From assembly GCF_001625195.1 (NCBI RefSeq), contig NC_054389.1, positions 806,001 to 870,000 on the forward strand: a stretch of 64,000 bases of DNA. Direction: 5' to 3'. The position numbers and the translations under genes are program-made. Under the pieces are notes generated by a model, which was given only the letters and a program-made list of their open reading frames with translations, made no database searches and had not been told where the DNA came from. This document shows, piece by piece, positions 22,479-32,035 of this stretch; the stretch's first letter is position 1; the number at the start of each line of letters is the position of its first letter. Origin of the DNA: Drechmeria coniospora. Lineage: Eukaryota; Ascomycota; Sordariomycetes; Hypocreales; Ophiocordycipitaceae.

Positions 22479-22820
22479 TTACTGCTTCTTCTCCTGCTCG
22501 TCGAGAAACTTCCTGTTGCTCTCGGTCAGCGATGGCTCGGTCCTCGAGGCAAGAAGGCACAACGCACTTGATGAAATCGGCCTCGTCGGAGCTTGAGGCA
22601 TTGATCGGGGGTGTGGCCTTGGTAGCAGGGTTCTTGGGACCAGCGGTAGCCAGGTAGACACCGCCGAAGAGAGCACCCAGCCAGCCCATGGCAATCTTGC
22701 AAACCAGTTAGTCGTTCGGTCGGTCAAATGAGGCGACCATCGGAGAGGGGCGGGAGCGAGACGAACGTGGTGGCTTCCGAGCCGCATGCCCGCAACGTTG
22801 TAGTAAGCGACGCCAGCCAT
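22479..22820 (-). CDS. ATP19: mitochondrial ATP synthase subunit K (Atp19)
   Basis: Small accessory subunit of the F1Fo-ATP synthase dimer in the inner mitochondrial membrane. Three exons: 22820-22767, 22695-22568 and 22512-22479, 71 residues in all. The sequence starts MAGVAYYNVAGMRLGSHH, then the membrane segment IAMGWLGALFGGVYLAT, a Pro/Ala linker, INASSSDEADFIK and a charged tail DEQEKKQ. This order (short N-terminus, one glycine-rich membrane helix, charged tail) and the length of about 70 residues fit fungal Atp19. Introns of 71 and 55 nt break the frame, so no single open frame shows the gene. The start is divergent from the MTFP1-like gene, 338 bp away. Confidence 0.85.
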   Translation of the reverse strand: MAGVAYYNVAGMRLGSHHVRLAPAPLRWSPHLTDRTTNWFARLPWAGWVLSSAVSTWLPLVPRTLLPRPHPRSMPQAPTRPISSSALCLLASRTEPSLTESNRKFLDEQEKKQ

Positions 22821-23158
22821 CTTGGATGATGTTGATCGGGAGAAAGGGCAAAGAATGAGAGGCGGGTGTCAATTGAGATGCTCCGGTGGACGATGGGCTG
22901 GACAACGAATGTGCCGCTCAATTTCCGCTCTAGTCGAGTCGACACAGCCAGGGACCGGGTATAGTTCGGCACATGTCAGGCTCGCCCATTGCGGAGCTAT
23001 CCAACACGACGTCACTGTTCGAACCCCCACGACAGCTCCTCAACGCCAACAGTGGACAATTCTAGGTAAAGTCTCGCTTGCTCCGCCACTCTACGTGCGC
23101 ACCAAGCGCCTCGCCGCTGCGAAGGATAGAAATCCATCTCACTCGTACGAAATTTGCG
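22821..23158. promoter_or_regulatory. short divergent promoter between two mitochondrial genes
   Basis: Only 338 bases separate the start codons of subunit K (-) and the MTFP1-like gene (+), so promoters and both 5' UTRs share this space. No TATA box is evident. Shared control of two mitochondrial inner-membrane proteins is plausible but is inference. Confidence 0.55.
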
Positions 23159-24084
23159 ATGCCTTGGTGGGGGGGGTCGAAAGAGCCTCGATCGAAGCCC
23201 GAGGCGGCAGAGCCAACGGTCGAAACGTCCGATAGCTCGTCCTCGTTTGACCCCAAGAAACTTCCCAAGAGGGAAAGGCTTCCCAAAGGTTTGCAAACCA
23301 TCGTAGACAAGGCAGATGGCGACAGCGGTTTCTTCGATGACCTGCGCGAAGGATAGTAAGCCGTCACCCATCGTGGACGCCCACGTCGGCGGGTGCTAAC
23401 CGGTGCCATCTTGCCAGCGTCCCTCCGTCGACCGACAGCAACCTCCGTTATGCCGCCTACGCGACCAGATTTCGGACCATCCTCCAGTCGGCACACCGCT
23501 ATGTCGCGTACACGTCCGACATTGGTGAATCCTTCCGTCCCGTCGCCCACCCTCACCTCGTTCGAACGGCGTACGGGATTTCTTGGATCTACATCTTGGG
23601 CGATGTCTCGTATGAGGGCTACAAGGCGTACCGGCACAATCAGCGAATTCTCCACCCCGAACGGCAACTCATGCCTCATCAAGAAAAAAATACCGGTCTA
23701 ACGGTCGACGAGGCGAAGGATCTCAAGCCCGGCGTCGTCTCACCCCTCGAGGACTGGCGAACGGTCATGGTGCAGCGAGGCATCTTCCAGAGCGTCGCGA
23801 GCATGGGACTCCCTGCTTTCACAATCCACAGCGTCGTCCGCTACTCTGGACGGGCCATGAAAAATGTGAAGAACACGGCCATTCGAACATGGACCCCCAT
23901 CGGCCTTGGTCTTGCCGTCGTCCCCTTCTTGCCAGCCGTATTTGACAAGCCGGTCGAGGAGGCGATCGAGTGGGCTTTTCACAAGGGCTTCTCGGCCGCG
24001 GGCGGAAAGTCATACGTGGGCGACGCACCTACAATAGGCCGAGAGGATCTGCTTGACAAACGGCCGAAAACGAAAGAGGAATAA
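23159..24084 (+). CDS. mitochondrial fission process protein 1-like (MTFP1/MTP18)
   Basis: Inner-membrane protein linked in animals to mitochondrial fission and membrane organisation. Two exons, 23159-23355 and 23418-24084, 287 residues; human MTFP1 is 166, the extra being a polar N-terminus and a longer C-terminus. The splice makes LREGYVPPSTDSNLRYAAYA. The family core follows: RYVAYTSDIGESFRP, YGISWIYILGDVSYEG, then a hydrophobic segment GLPAFTIHSVVRYSGRAM and TWTPIGLGLAVVPFLPAVFD with the conserved Pro-Phe-Leu-Pro. The first 65 residues are Lys/Ser-rich and start MPWWGG. The ATG was chosen because it is the only one before the conserved region in this frame after a plausible leader. Confidence 0.88.
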
Positions 24085-25435
24085 GAACGTTACGTGTTGG
24101 CGTGTGTATTCACAAGGAGGAGAATCAAATGGGTAGGTGGCTGGGTGCTTGGCTCGACCGAGCCCCGCTATGCATACTCGATCACGCTTGACACCAGCGG
24201 ATTATATGCACCATATGGCCCAACGTCCCTACGTACGCAGAGTGGTGACGAGTGGGAGTAACCTCTCAACTTATTATCTTTCGGCGCTTTTTTCGGAGCT
24301 CGACAATCACAGACATGAAGCCCGATGATGGCGCACGCCCTGTCATGAGTGCTTAATGCTGGCTGCGTCGTGCTTCACTGTATGAATGCTACTCTACTTT
24401 CGACTGTGCCGCCCTCGTTTGCTCTCTTTTTTTCCGTCGGATGGATTGCCAAACAAATATATAAACAAACACACGTTTCTTCCTAACCCCAAAGGTTGGT
24501 CCGTCTCATCCCTATCCCCAAAATTGCTATATAAAACCTATCGACAGTGTGCTGTAAACGGTCGGTGAAAACTGAACACTGGTCGTAGCCTACGTAGGCA
24601 TTCATTGAAACAAACTGATCTTTACATTGGGTATGGCTGCACCTGATACGGCCTGCATGCTCATTTTCTGTGGTGCTGAATGAAAATTACCTGGAATGGG
24701 AATTACATAAGATAGTATGCATGGATCACCCTCGAAGAATGATAGTTCAGTGTGTAGGCGTACAGAGTACATACTGTATTATTGCACTGTTCGATTAATA
24801 TTTACTACTTTACTTTGTTTTGTACTAATGTGCTATCAGATGGCCTCAGCCTTTCTCAGTACCTGCTAACTTAGGTAGTAGCAAAAACATCGAGAGTAAG
24901 TACAAGTACGGAGTAAGGAAGCATACGTATCACAGGTACAAGTACTTACGTAGTACGGAGAATTAAGTATTATTAGTTCAGACCTCTCCGTACTTGTACT
25001 TAATACTTACTTACATGCATACGGTGTACTTACATAATTGCATCTACTTAAGTACTTGCTTACTTTACTTACTTGCATATGCCTTAGTACCTATTAATAC
25101 CACTCAAGGTACGGAGTAATGACTTAGATCAGGTGTACGTACCTGATTCAATATTAATCTGAATCGCTCATGTTATGCATTCATGAGGTACCACCTAATA
25201 TTAGTTACAAGAGTTAGTACGTAAGTACCCTGAAGGAATACTCCGCTCCGCACAGTAATCCCTTATACCGACTAAATGGCACCTAAACTGTCACAGATAC
25301 AGTGGACAGTTCCAGACGCTTCCTTGCCTGCTCAGTCATCGGCCCCGTCACCTAGCACTGACGACGACCATTCTGCCTGCCACTGGGACGACTCGCCGTT
25401 GGTGATAAAATCAGGCTGCCCTTCTCGACTTCGTC
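24085..25435. other. AT-rich intergenic region with GTACGGAGTA words
   Basis: 1.35 kb without a supported gene. Bases 24740-25240 are AT-rich and contain repeated TACTT, TAAGTA and TACGGAGTA words (for example near 24907 and 24954). Bases 25250-25435 have normal GC and probably hold the promoter and leader of the CUZ1-like gene. Confidence 0.6.
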
Positions 25436-26365
25436 ATGACTCCATCATCGGATTCGGGCTCTCGCGAGACGAGCTATGTCGAAATGCGTGACAGGACTGA
25501 CGCGACCTTGGTCGGCAAGCACTGCCAATTTGATTACTGCAATCAACTAGACTTCCTCCCCTTTCTGTGCCAATCCTGCTCCAAGACATACTGTCTCGAC
25601 CACCGGACAGAGACGGCGCACAAATGCTCGAACCCTGGAGCGTGGGCGGAACGCAGGAGGCTCGCCCAGCTCGCGCGGCCATCCATCGGACAGGGCAAGC
25701 TGCTGCGAGACAGAGTCTCCCAGAAGCCATGCGCATCGACGGACTGCAAGACCGTCGTGGGGACATCGCTCACGCCCGGTGTTCACTGCCAGACGTGCAA
25801 GCGGGATTACTGTCTGAAGCACCGTCTAATGGATGATCACGACTGCAAAAACCTCGTTCCCATCGGGGCGGGGCCTCTCCAGATGGACGTCGCTCAGAAA
25901 ACGAGGTCTGCCCTCGACAAGCTGCGGGCCTGGGGTAGCGCCAAGAAGGAACGGGCAGAGAGAGTTTTACCGAAACCTAAACCGAGCTCTGCAGCGGCCA
26001 GACTTGCGGCCGTCGCGAAGCTGAAGAAGACGGCAAAGGGGCGCAAGGACATTGCTGAGGAGAAGCGAATATACCTCTACGTGGAGGCGGAAGCTGAAAC
26101 GGCCAAAGCCAAGCTGCCCAAGGGGGAGTTCTTCTTCTCCAAAGACTGGGTCGTCGGCCGGCTGTTGGATGATGCCGCCCAGAACCTTCAGGTCCAGAAC
26201 ATGAACAACCAAAGCTCCGAGGAACGAGATAAACTGCGCGTCTTTCACGTCGAGGGAGGACGGTTGTTGGAGTTTGGCGAGAAGATTGGGGCAGCCCTGC
26301 AAAGTGGCAACACGGTCATATTGTTGAGAGGGATTGGGCCGCCGCCGAGCCTGATGGAGATGTGA
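25436..26365 (+). CDS. CUZ1: AN1 zinc-finger protein, Cuz1/ZFAND1-like
   Basis: Cuz1-type adaptor that links Cdc48/p97 and the proteasome, important under arsenite-type stress. Single exon, 309 residues. Two AN1 zinc fingers are visible: residues 30-64 (CQFDYC..CQSCSKTYCLDHR..H.C) and 99-137 (CASTDC..CQTCKRDYCLKHR..DHDC), each with the full Cys/His set. A basic linker (about 150-210) leads to a C-terminal ubiquitin-like region near 215-305 (KRIYLYVEAE...VILLRGIGPPP), the layout of Cuz1. Met17 is an alternative start closer to the first finger; the upstream ATG is kept because it is in frame and uninterrupted. Confidence 0.85.
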   Translation: MTPSSDSGSRETSYVEMRDRTDATLVGKHCQFDYCNQLDFLPFLCQSCSKTYCLDHRTETAHKCSNPGAWAERRRLAQLARPSIGQGKLLRDRVSQKPCASTDCKTVVGTSLTPGVHCQTCKRDYCLKHRLMDDHDCKNLVPIGAGPLQMDVAQKTRSALDKLRAWGSAKKERAERVLPKPKPSSAAARLAAVAKLKKTAKGRKDIAEEKRIYLYVEAEAETAKAKLPKGEFFFSKDWVVGRLLDDAAQNLQVQNMNNQSSEERDKLRVFHVEGGRLLEFGEKIGAALQSGNTVILLRGIGPPPSLMEM

Positions 26366-26884
26366 ACGTGCGGGCATGTCGGTTTTTCTGCTATTGCAAT
26401 ACATTGAGCGTCTTTGCATATAGACTTGAACATCTCAAAAAGTCACAATATTCACTCCTGGAAAGCAAAATGCACGCCGAGAATGGCCCGTGAGCTTTGG
26501 TGACGATTCTTCTCACTTTCGAGGACGCTTGTCACGGGTCCTGTGTATGGGGAGGAGGTTCTATTCCCTTGCAGCGGGCTCCTATCGAGGAACGGAGCGC
26601 CACATCTTTTCTTTTGGCTCCCATGAATAAAGTAAAAGCTGCCGACACTCCCTTACACCTACGGCTTTGGTATTTTGCTGTTATCTCCGATGTTGACTAA
26701 CTTGAGTCTCGTTAACATGGCAGCGACAATGCTGTAGGGTAGGGAGACTCAGCAATGAGAGACCTTACAATTACATATGGGAATCACGTGCTTTCGTGTA
26801 AACTCGCGCTGCCATGACGCAACATACTGTGCGTATCCAACCACCACTGTCCTCTCACACATTAGTGACCCGTTGGACCTCGAT
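26366..26884. other. intergenic region between CUZ1 and RAD4
   Basis: 519 bases holding the CUZ1 3' flank and RAD4 promoter. The RAD4 frame is open upstream of the chosen ATG back to 26777, so a longer N-terminus of 36 residues cannot be excluded. No other signal seen. Confidence 0.5.
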
Positions 26885-29858
26885 ATGCCTCCTCATGTTC
26901 CGCGCAAACGGCTACGCGAATCATCCAAACCTGAAAGGGAGAGCAAAGACCGGCCGCAGGAAACAAACGCAGCATTCAGGGCAAGCCAACGGAAAGCCAC
27001 TCTTTTTGACGATCTCGACGCTGCGGTGACCCCTCTCGGGGAACCATCGGGCACTGCAGCGCCTTGGTTCGACGAGGATAGCGATAGCTCCCTGTCTTCC
27101 CTGTCGGACAAACAATTTGAGGACCCCCCACTCGCTAAAAGACAGAAGATTGAGGAATCCGACGACGAAGATGGAGTCGAGTTCGAGGACGTCACGGCAC
27201 CGAGCGCACAGTCAACAGCCGTACCCGCAGTCTCTGGCGACCTCGAATTGACGTTAATAAAGGATACGCGGGTATCACTCACCAACTCTTACGGTGACAA
27301 GAAAGGCCCGACGAAGCGTGAGAAACAGGTTCGGCATGCTACCCACTGTTTGCATGTCCTGTCACTTCTATGGCACAATGCCGTCCGGAACTCGTGGCTA
27401 TGCGATCTGGAAGTCCAAGCGATGATGCTTTCTCATCTTCCGCCAAGGATGTGGAAGGAGGTTGACCGGTGGAAGCTCAATTCCGGTCACTCCCAGGTTC
27501 ACGCCTCCCCGCAACCGGAAGAGGCCGAGCCAACAAAGGGAAAGGGAAAAGGAAGACCCAAAAGGCAACAGAAGCCGACGAGAGATTCGGGAGAAACATC
27601 ACGTCACTGGGGCTCCGCGGCGAAGCGGCTAGAGGAGGGTGTCGTTGACATGAGCGCTGGCGACCCGCTCTTTCGACTGATGCAGTCGCTTGTACCTTGG
27701 TGGAAGCAGCGCTTCCGTGTCACGACCCCTGGATTGAGGAAACAGGGATACATGACCTTGGAGCGCCTCGATAGAATCACAAAAGCCTACGCATCCGAGT
27801 GCGAAGATTGGTCCAAGTTTGGAGAACGGATTACGGGCGTCGACGCATTTCGCCGATGCGCCGAAAACTGCCAGGGGAGCCGCGACGTTGGAGCCCAACT
27901 TTTCGTGTCCCTCCTTCGAGGACTCGGTATCGAATCCCGATTGGTGGCCAATCTGCAGTGCCTGGGATTCGGATGGAGCAAACTGGAGGATGCGGACGCG
28001 GCAAAGGGAGACACCCAAGACTCCGAGTCAACCAAGATCAATACGCGCAAGGAGGTCTCGTCGAAGCAAGCGTCGCCGAAGCGAAAGGAGCCGAGGTCTC
28101 AAGCTTCAGGTGCGAAATCCGTTGCGATGCCAACTAGACGGACCCCCTCCAACGACGGTGAAGATCACCTCCAACTAGAATACATGAACACGGATGACGA
28201 CGAGTCTATTCTGGACGTCGACGATTTTACCAAAAGAAAACCACGGCCGCAAAGGTTTGACCAGGACCTCGAATATCCCCACTACTGGGTGGAGGTGCTA
28301 TCTCCCGTATCGAACAAATACATCCCAATCGATCCGGTAGTGAAGGGCACAATCGCCACCAACCGAAGTCTTGTTGAGTCCTTCGAGCCGCGAGGCTCCA
28401 AAGCTGACAGAGCGAGACAGGTGACGGCGTATATCATCGGCTATTCTCAGGACGGCACGGCCAAAGACGTGACCGTCCGATACTTGAAGCGACAAATAAT
28501 GCCGGGTAGGACAAAGGGCATGCGTATGCAGCCGGAGAAGGTTCCGATCTATAACCGCCACGGCAAAGTAAAGCGGTACGAGTACTTTGACTGGTTCAAA
28601 TCCGCCATGTCTGGGTATAGACGAGGTGACAGAAGGCATCCTGTTACCGAGATCGACGAGGATGAGGATTCCACAGACCTCAAGGCGGCAAAGCCGGAGA
28701 GGAAAGAGGTCAAGGAAGGCGAGGAGACCCTTGGCTACTACAAACAGTCGAAAGAGTTTGTGCTTCAAAGACATTTGAAGCGCGAAGAAGCGCTCAAGCC
28801 GGATGCAGTTCCGGTCAAAGTCTTCAAAAGCAAGGCAAAAGGCGGCAAGGTGGAGGAGGAAGATGTTTACTCGAGGTCGGACGTGACCAACGTCAAGAGC
28901 GCCGAAACCTGGCACAAGCAGGGCAGAGCACCGCTTGCGGGCGAGCAGCCTTTGAAGCGGGTGCCTTATCGTGCTGCCACCTTGAACCGGAAGAGGGAGA
29001 TTCTCGACGCAGAAGCGGCGACGGGAGAGAAGGTGCTGCAAGGCCTGTACAGCTTTGAGCAGACGGACTGGATTATTCCGCCGCCGATCCAGGACGGCAT
29101 CATCCCCAAGAACGAATACGGGTGCGTCAACGTTGCCCGCAACGGCTCGGTCGAGCCGTGCCAATGACGTGCTGTGCTAACGGTGGACCAGGAACATCGA
29201 TTTGTTTGCAGAGCACATGTGTCCCGACGGAGCGGTGCATGTCCCATTTCGAGGCACTGTGCGAGTCTGCAAGCGGCTGCAAATCGACTATGCCGAGGCC
29301 GTCGTGGACTTTGAGTTTGGTCATCGCATGGCCGTACCCGTCATTCAAGGCGTCGTCATCGCCAAGGAACACCACGACCGAGTCATGGAAGAGCTTACCA
29401 AAGCCGAAGCCGAGAGGCAGAGAAAGGAGGATGAGAAGCGACGGACGGCCGTGCTCAAGCAATGGCGCAAATTCATGATGGGGTTGCGGATTGTGGAGAG
29501 AATCCGGCAAGACTATGGCGAAATCGACGACAGCGTCTCGGTGTTTCCTCACAACAAAGATGCTAGGACGCAGCCCAATGCAGCCGCCGAGATGCACGAC
29601 GAGGAAATGGCCGGCGGTTTCATCCCCGACGGCTACGAGGAAGAGGAAGTGGATGGTATGCCGGCGCCATCGTCCGGCTTTTTTCCTGTCGGCGATGAGG
29701 ATGGCTGTGAACCGGTGGACGATGGCCTCGTCATGGAGGATCACCAGAATGCACCTGCAGACTTGTCTCGACAAACTCAGTTGTCCGCCGAGGGACAAGG
29801 GGGGACCGGATCGAGGACAAAGAAACGGACTGAGCCACAAGCGAAAGCGCGGCCATGA
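26885..29858 (+). CDS. RAD4: DNA damage recognition protein Rad4/XPC
   Basis: Lesion sensor of global-genome nucleotide excision repair, working with Rad23. Two exons, 26885-29121 and 29192-29858, give 967 residues. After a polar N-terminus comes the transglutaminase-like fold (TGD), with GVDAFRRCAENCQGSRDVGA near residue 317 and HYWVEVLSPVSNKYIPIDPV near 466. The three beta-hairpin domains follow: BHD1 from about 620 (LQRHLKREEALKPDAVPVKV), BHD2 to about 690, and BHD3 about 720-830. The splice completes IPKNEYGNIDLF and VHVPFRGTVRVCKRL. The transglutaminase catalytic triad is not expected in this family. Beyond the TGA at 29856-29858 the same frame continues for 37 codons as an acidic tail to TAA at 29970-29972 (see findings). 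Confidence 0.95.
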
Positions 29859-29972
29859 GGGCGAAAGAAGATGGTGGTCGCAGATGAGGACGAGGACGAA
29901 GACGATGACGACGTTGATGACGATGACGACGTTGATGACGACGACGTTGATGACGACAAAGAAGATGAATAA
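29859..29972 (+). other. in-frame acidic extension downstream of the RAD4 stop
   Basis: Directly after the RAD4 TGA, the same reading frame runs 37 codons to TAA. It starts GRKKMVVADEDEDEDDDD and is almost wholly Asp/Glu/Val. Part of it is a GAC/GAT repeat that could arise by slippage. It may be a former C-terminal tail cut off by a CGA-to-TGA nonsense change, a readthrough tail, or 3' UTR low-complexity sequence. Confidence 0.5.
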
Positions 29973-30093
29973 TCTATTAGAGGTGAGGATGAGCAACTGT
30001 TCACAGCTCATGGTGGCATAGAACCCGTCATGGTGCTTGGCCGATTCATGAGAGCTAGCGGCACGGATGTCATGCTCGGCTACTGGCGACAGG

Positions 30094-30524
30094 TCACCTG
30101 CCCTTGCCAAATTTCTCATGCCATTTCCCTCTGCTACCCGTGTCCTTCAAAGGAGCCTGATTTGCGGGAGTGTCTGGGATGGGATCCAACTCGACGGTCT
30201 CATGAATCGTCGCTATGGCGGAGAGCCCTGGTTCCGGCGAGGAGGAGGAGGAGGGAGACGAGAGCAGGATGAGAGAATTGGACGTATTCTTTTGGCGGAG
30301 GGTGTACGACTTGCTGGGTGTTTTGAGGACTGCCGACGTGTCCGAGGACTCGAGGGTGAGACTAAAAGAGGTCAGCGTAGAGGAGGTGGAGGGTTCTCAT
30401 CCACTGACACGGGCGCCGTCTCCGACTCGAGCATGGACTCGAGCTCTGGGGGAAGCTCGATGAGACGGTAGCCAGCATCGTGCGGATGGAGGTGGAGGGG
30501 GATACCCTCGTTCTGGCTGGACAT
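30094..30524 (-). CDS. DCC1: short DCC1-like cohesion / Ctf18-RFC subunit
   Basis: Two exons, 30524-30409 and 30361-30094, joined over a 47-nt intron (GTCAGT donor, TTTTAG acceptor), give 127 residues. The splice makes ETAPVLTLESSDTSAVL, followed by KTPSKSYTLRQKNTSNSLIL. This is the conserved N-terminal pattern of Dcc1, in which a client-loaded beta fold ends in Leu-Arg-Gln...Thr-Ser-Asn. Earlier comes GYRLIELPPELESML. The protein ends in GKWHEKFGKGR and a stop. Yeast and human Dcc1 are about 380-390 residues with winged-helix domains that I do not see here. It is either a compact fungal form or a gene that lost its 3' part. Convergent with RAD4; neither single frame reveals it because of the intron. 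Confidence 0.6.
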
Positions 30525-32035
30525 GATGGCGATGGGGGGGTAAGACTACGTTGTGGCGGCGATATGCCCTGCGTAAGCCTCCAGGTAGAGCAACTCGTGG
30601 TGGCTCAACTGTAACGACCTGGTTCAGCCATAAGCAGCTTGCAAGTGTGCGTGCTGTGGCGCATGTACGGATAGATGACAATACAAGCTAGAGTGCATGT
30701 CAACAGGAGGTATTGGCGACTAGCGGGGAGATTGTCCAAAGCGAGTGGTGGCGGGAAAGGTGCCCCACGCTGAGCAGCCAGAGCCTCATTGTTCCATTGT
30801 TTACAGTGGGGGTTGCCGTTGTGCTTTTTTTGGGGGTGGAGTTGTACAGTTAGGTATAACGGTGCATACGTACAGAGTACTGTACGTGTAAGTACTTGCT
30901 TACATGTACGGAGTACATGTACAACTACTTGTTAGCACTCGTACAACGTAACACCAAGTACTCCGTACAGTAAGTTCGGATAAGCACACCGGGCTGCACA
31001 AAGTACATGTACTTGCAAGAACACAACACGGTTCTTGCTGGCAGGGTACCAGTACCTTGCAGTGGGTACTTTTCAGGCACGCACACTTGCTGAATACGAG
31101 GCCCCGTTCCGAGTACTGGACATAGCAAGTAAGTACAGTGTACAACTACATGTACCTTTGCGTACTTGTACTCCATAACACCTATGATGTACAGTACTAG
31201 GTGTGCTGTTACTTAGGTACCTAGTACGGAGTATTGATGGTGGACGCCAGCTAGATTACCCACGCGTTGTGGCGCGTGTCGTTGCTCCCCGCGTTTCTGC
31301 GCTGAGCCTGAGGCTTCCGCTGTAACAATAATATCCGTCCGGCACATCACGCCTATGCTTGTACATGTGAGGTAGCGAGTCACTCCCGCTCCCACTCCTA
31401 CTCCCACTCCCACTCCCGCTCTCACCCTCGAGCCCTTGACCGCCAGACTCGTCCTGTCCACAGTCCCTCTCACCATACATCACGACCCCCCGGTCCTCTT
31501 GAGACCGTGCATGACATGACCTAGGCAGTCATTTCCGTCGACATCTGCCCTGCCCCTCCCCATCTTCACACAGCCTGGGCATTTGCTGCCGGCAGATTCC
31601 TCTGGTGTGCGCATGGGCCGCTGCACGTTCTGGGGCCGCATATTCGAGACCGACAGCCATCGCACATGTTTACGTGCCGGACCAGGCCCCCCCTCCCCCC
31701 TGTTGCCACCTTCAACACCACCATCAACCTCCTCCCGTCCAACGGCGAGAAGCATCCCTCCGACGGTCGACCAACGGCGGCCTCGTTCATCCTCGCCCTG
31801 TCGTTGATGCTCCATCTCGCCCGGAGCACCCAGAGCACCCAGAGCCAAGGAGCCCGAGCAAGATTCGCCGCCGCACGAAACGGCCGCACAAGGATCCGCA
31901 GCTGTGCGACGAGAGACGAGCCGGCGGCCCAGAGACGCGCACCCGTGGCCCCCCCCCTCCCCCGAGGACCCAAGTTGTCACGCGCTCCCCGTCCAGCAGC
32001 GGAAGGCTAGCATGAGTGCGGCCCGTTAGCAGACC
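30525..32035. promoter_or_regulatory. divergent region between DCC1-like gene and RhoGEF
   Basis: 1.5 kb with no supported gene. Bases 30840-31240 are rich in GTACGGAGTAC/GTACTCCGTAC words. A CCCACT-type hexamer run lies at about 31380-31427. Bases 31480-32030 are C/T-rich and probably form the promoter and long leader of the RhoGEF gene. Proline-rich open frames here follow the base bias. Confidence 0.5.
31380..31427. repeat. imperfect CTCCCA hexanucleotide run
   Basis: About eight imperfect copies of CTCCCA/CTCCCG in tandem. Simple-sequence expansion in an intergenic region. Confidence 0.85.

Noticed and set aside
22980..23060. Possible tRNA because of TTCGAACCCCC
   Set aside because: No complete cloverleaf could be formed around it on either strand, and it lies in the leader region of the MTFP1-like gene.
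29127..30119. 330-codon minus-strand frame opposite the RAD4 3' end
   Set aside because: It is a shadow of RAD4 exon 2 and of the GAC repeat (poly-Val/Ile), and does not continue the DCC1-like protein in a meaningful way.
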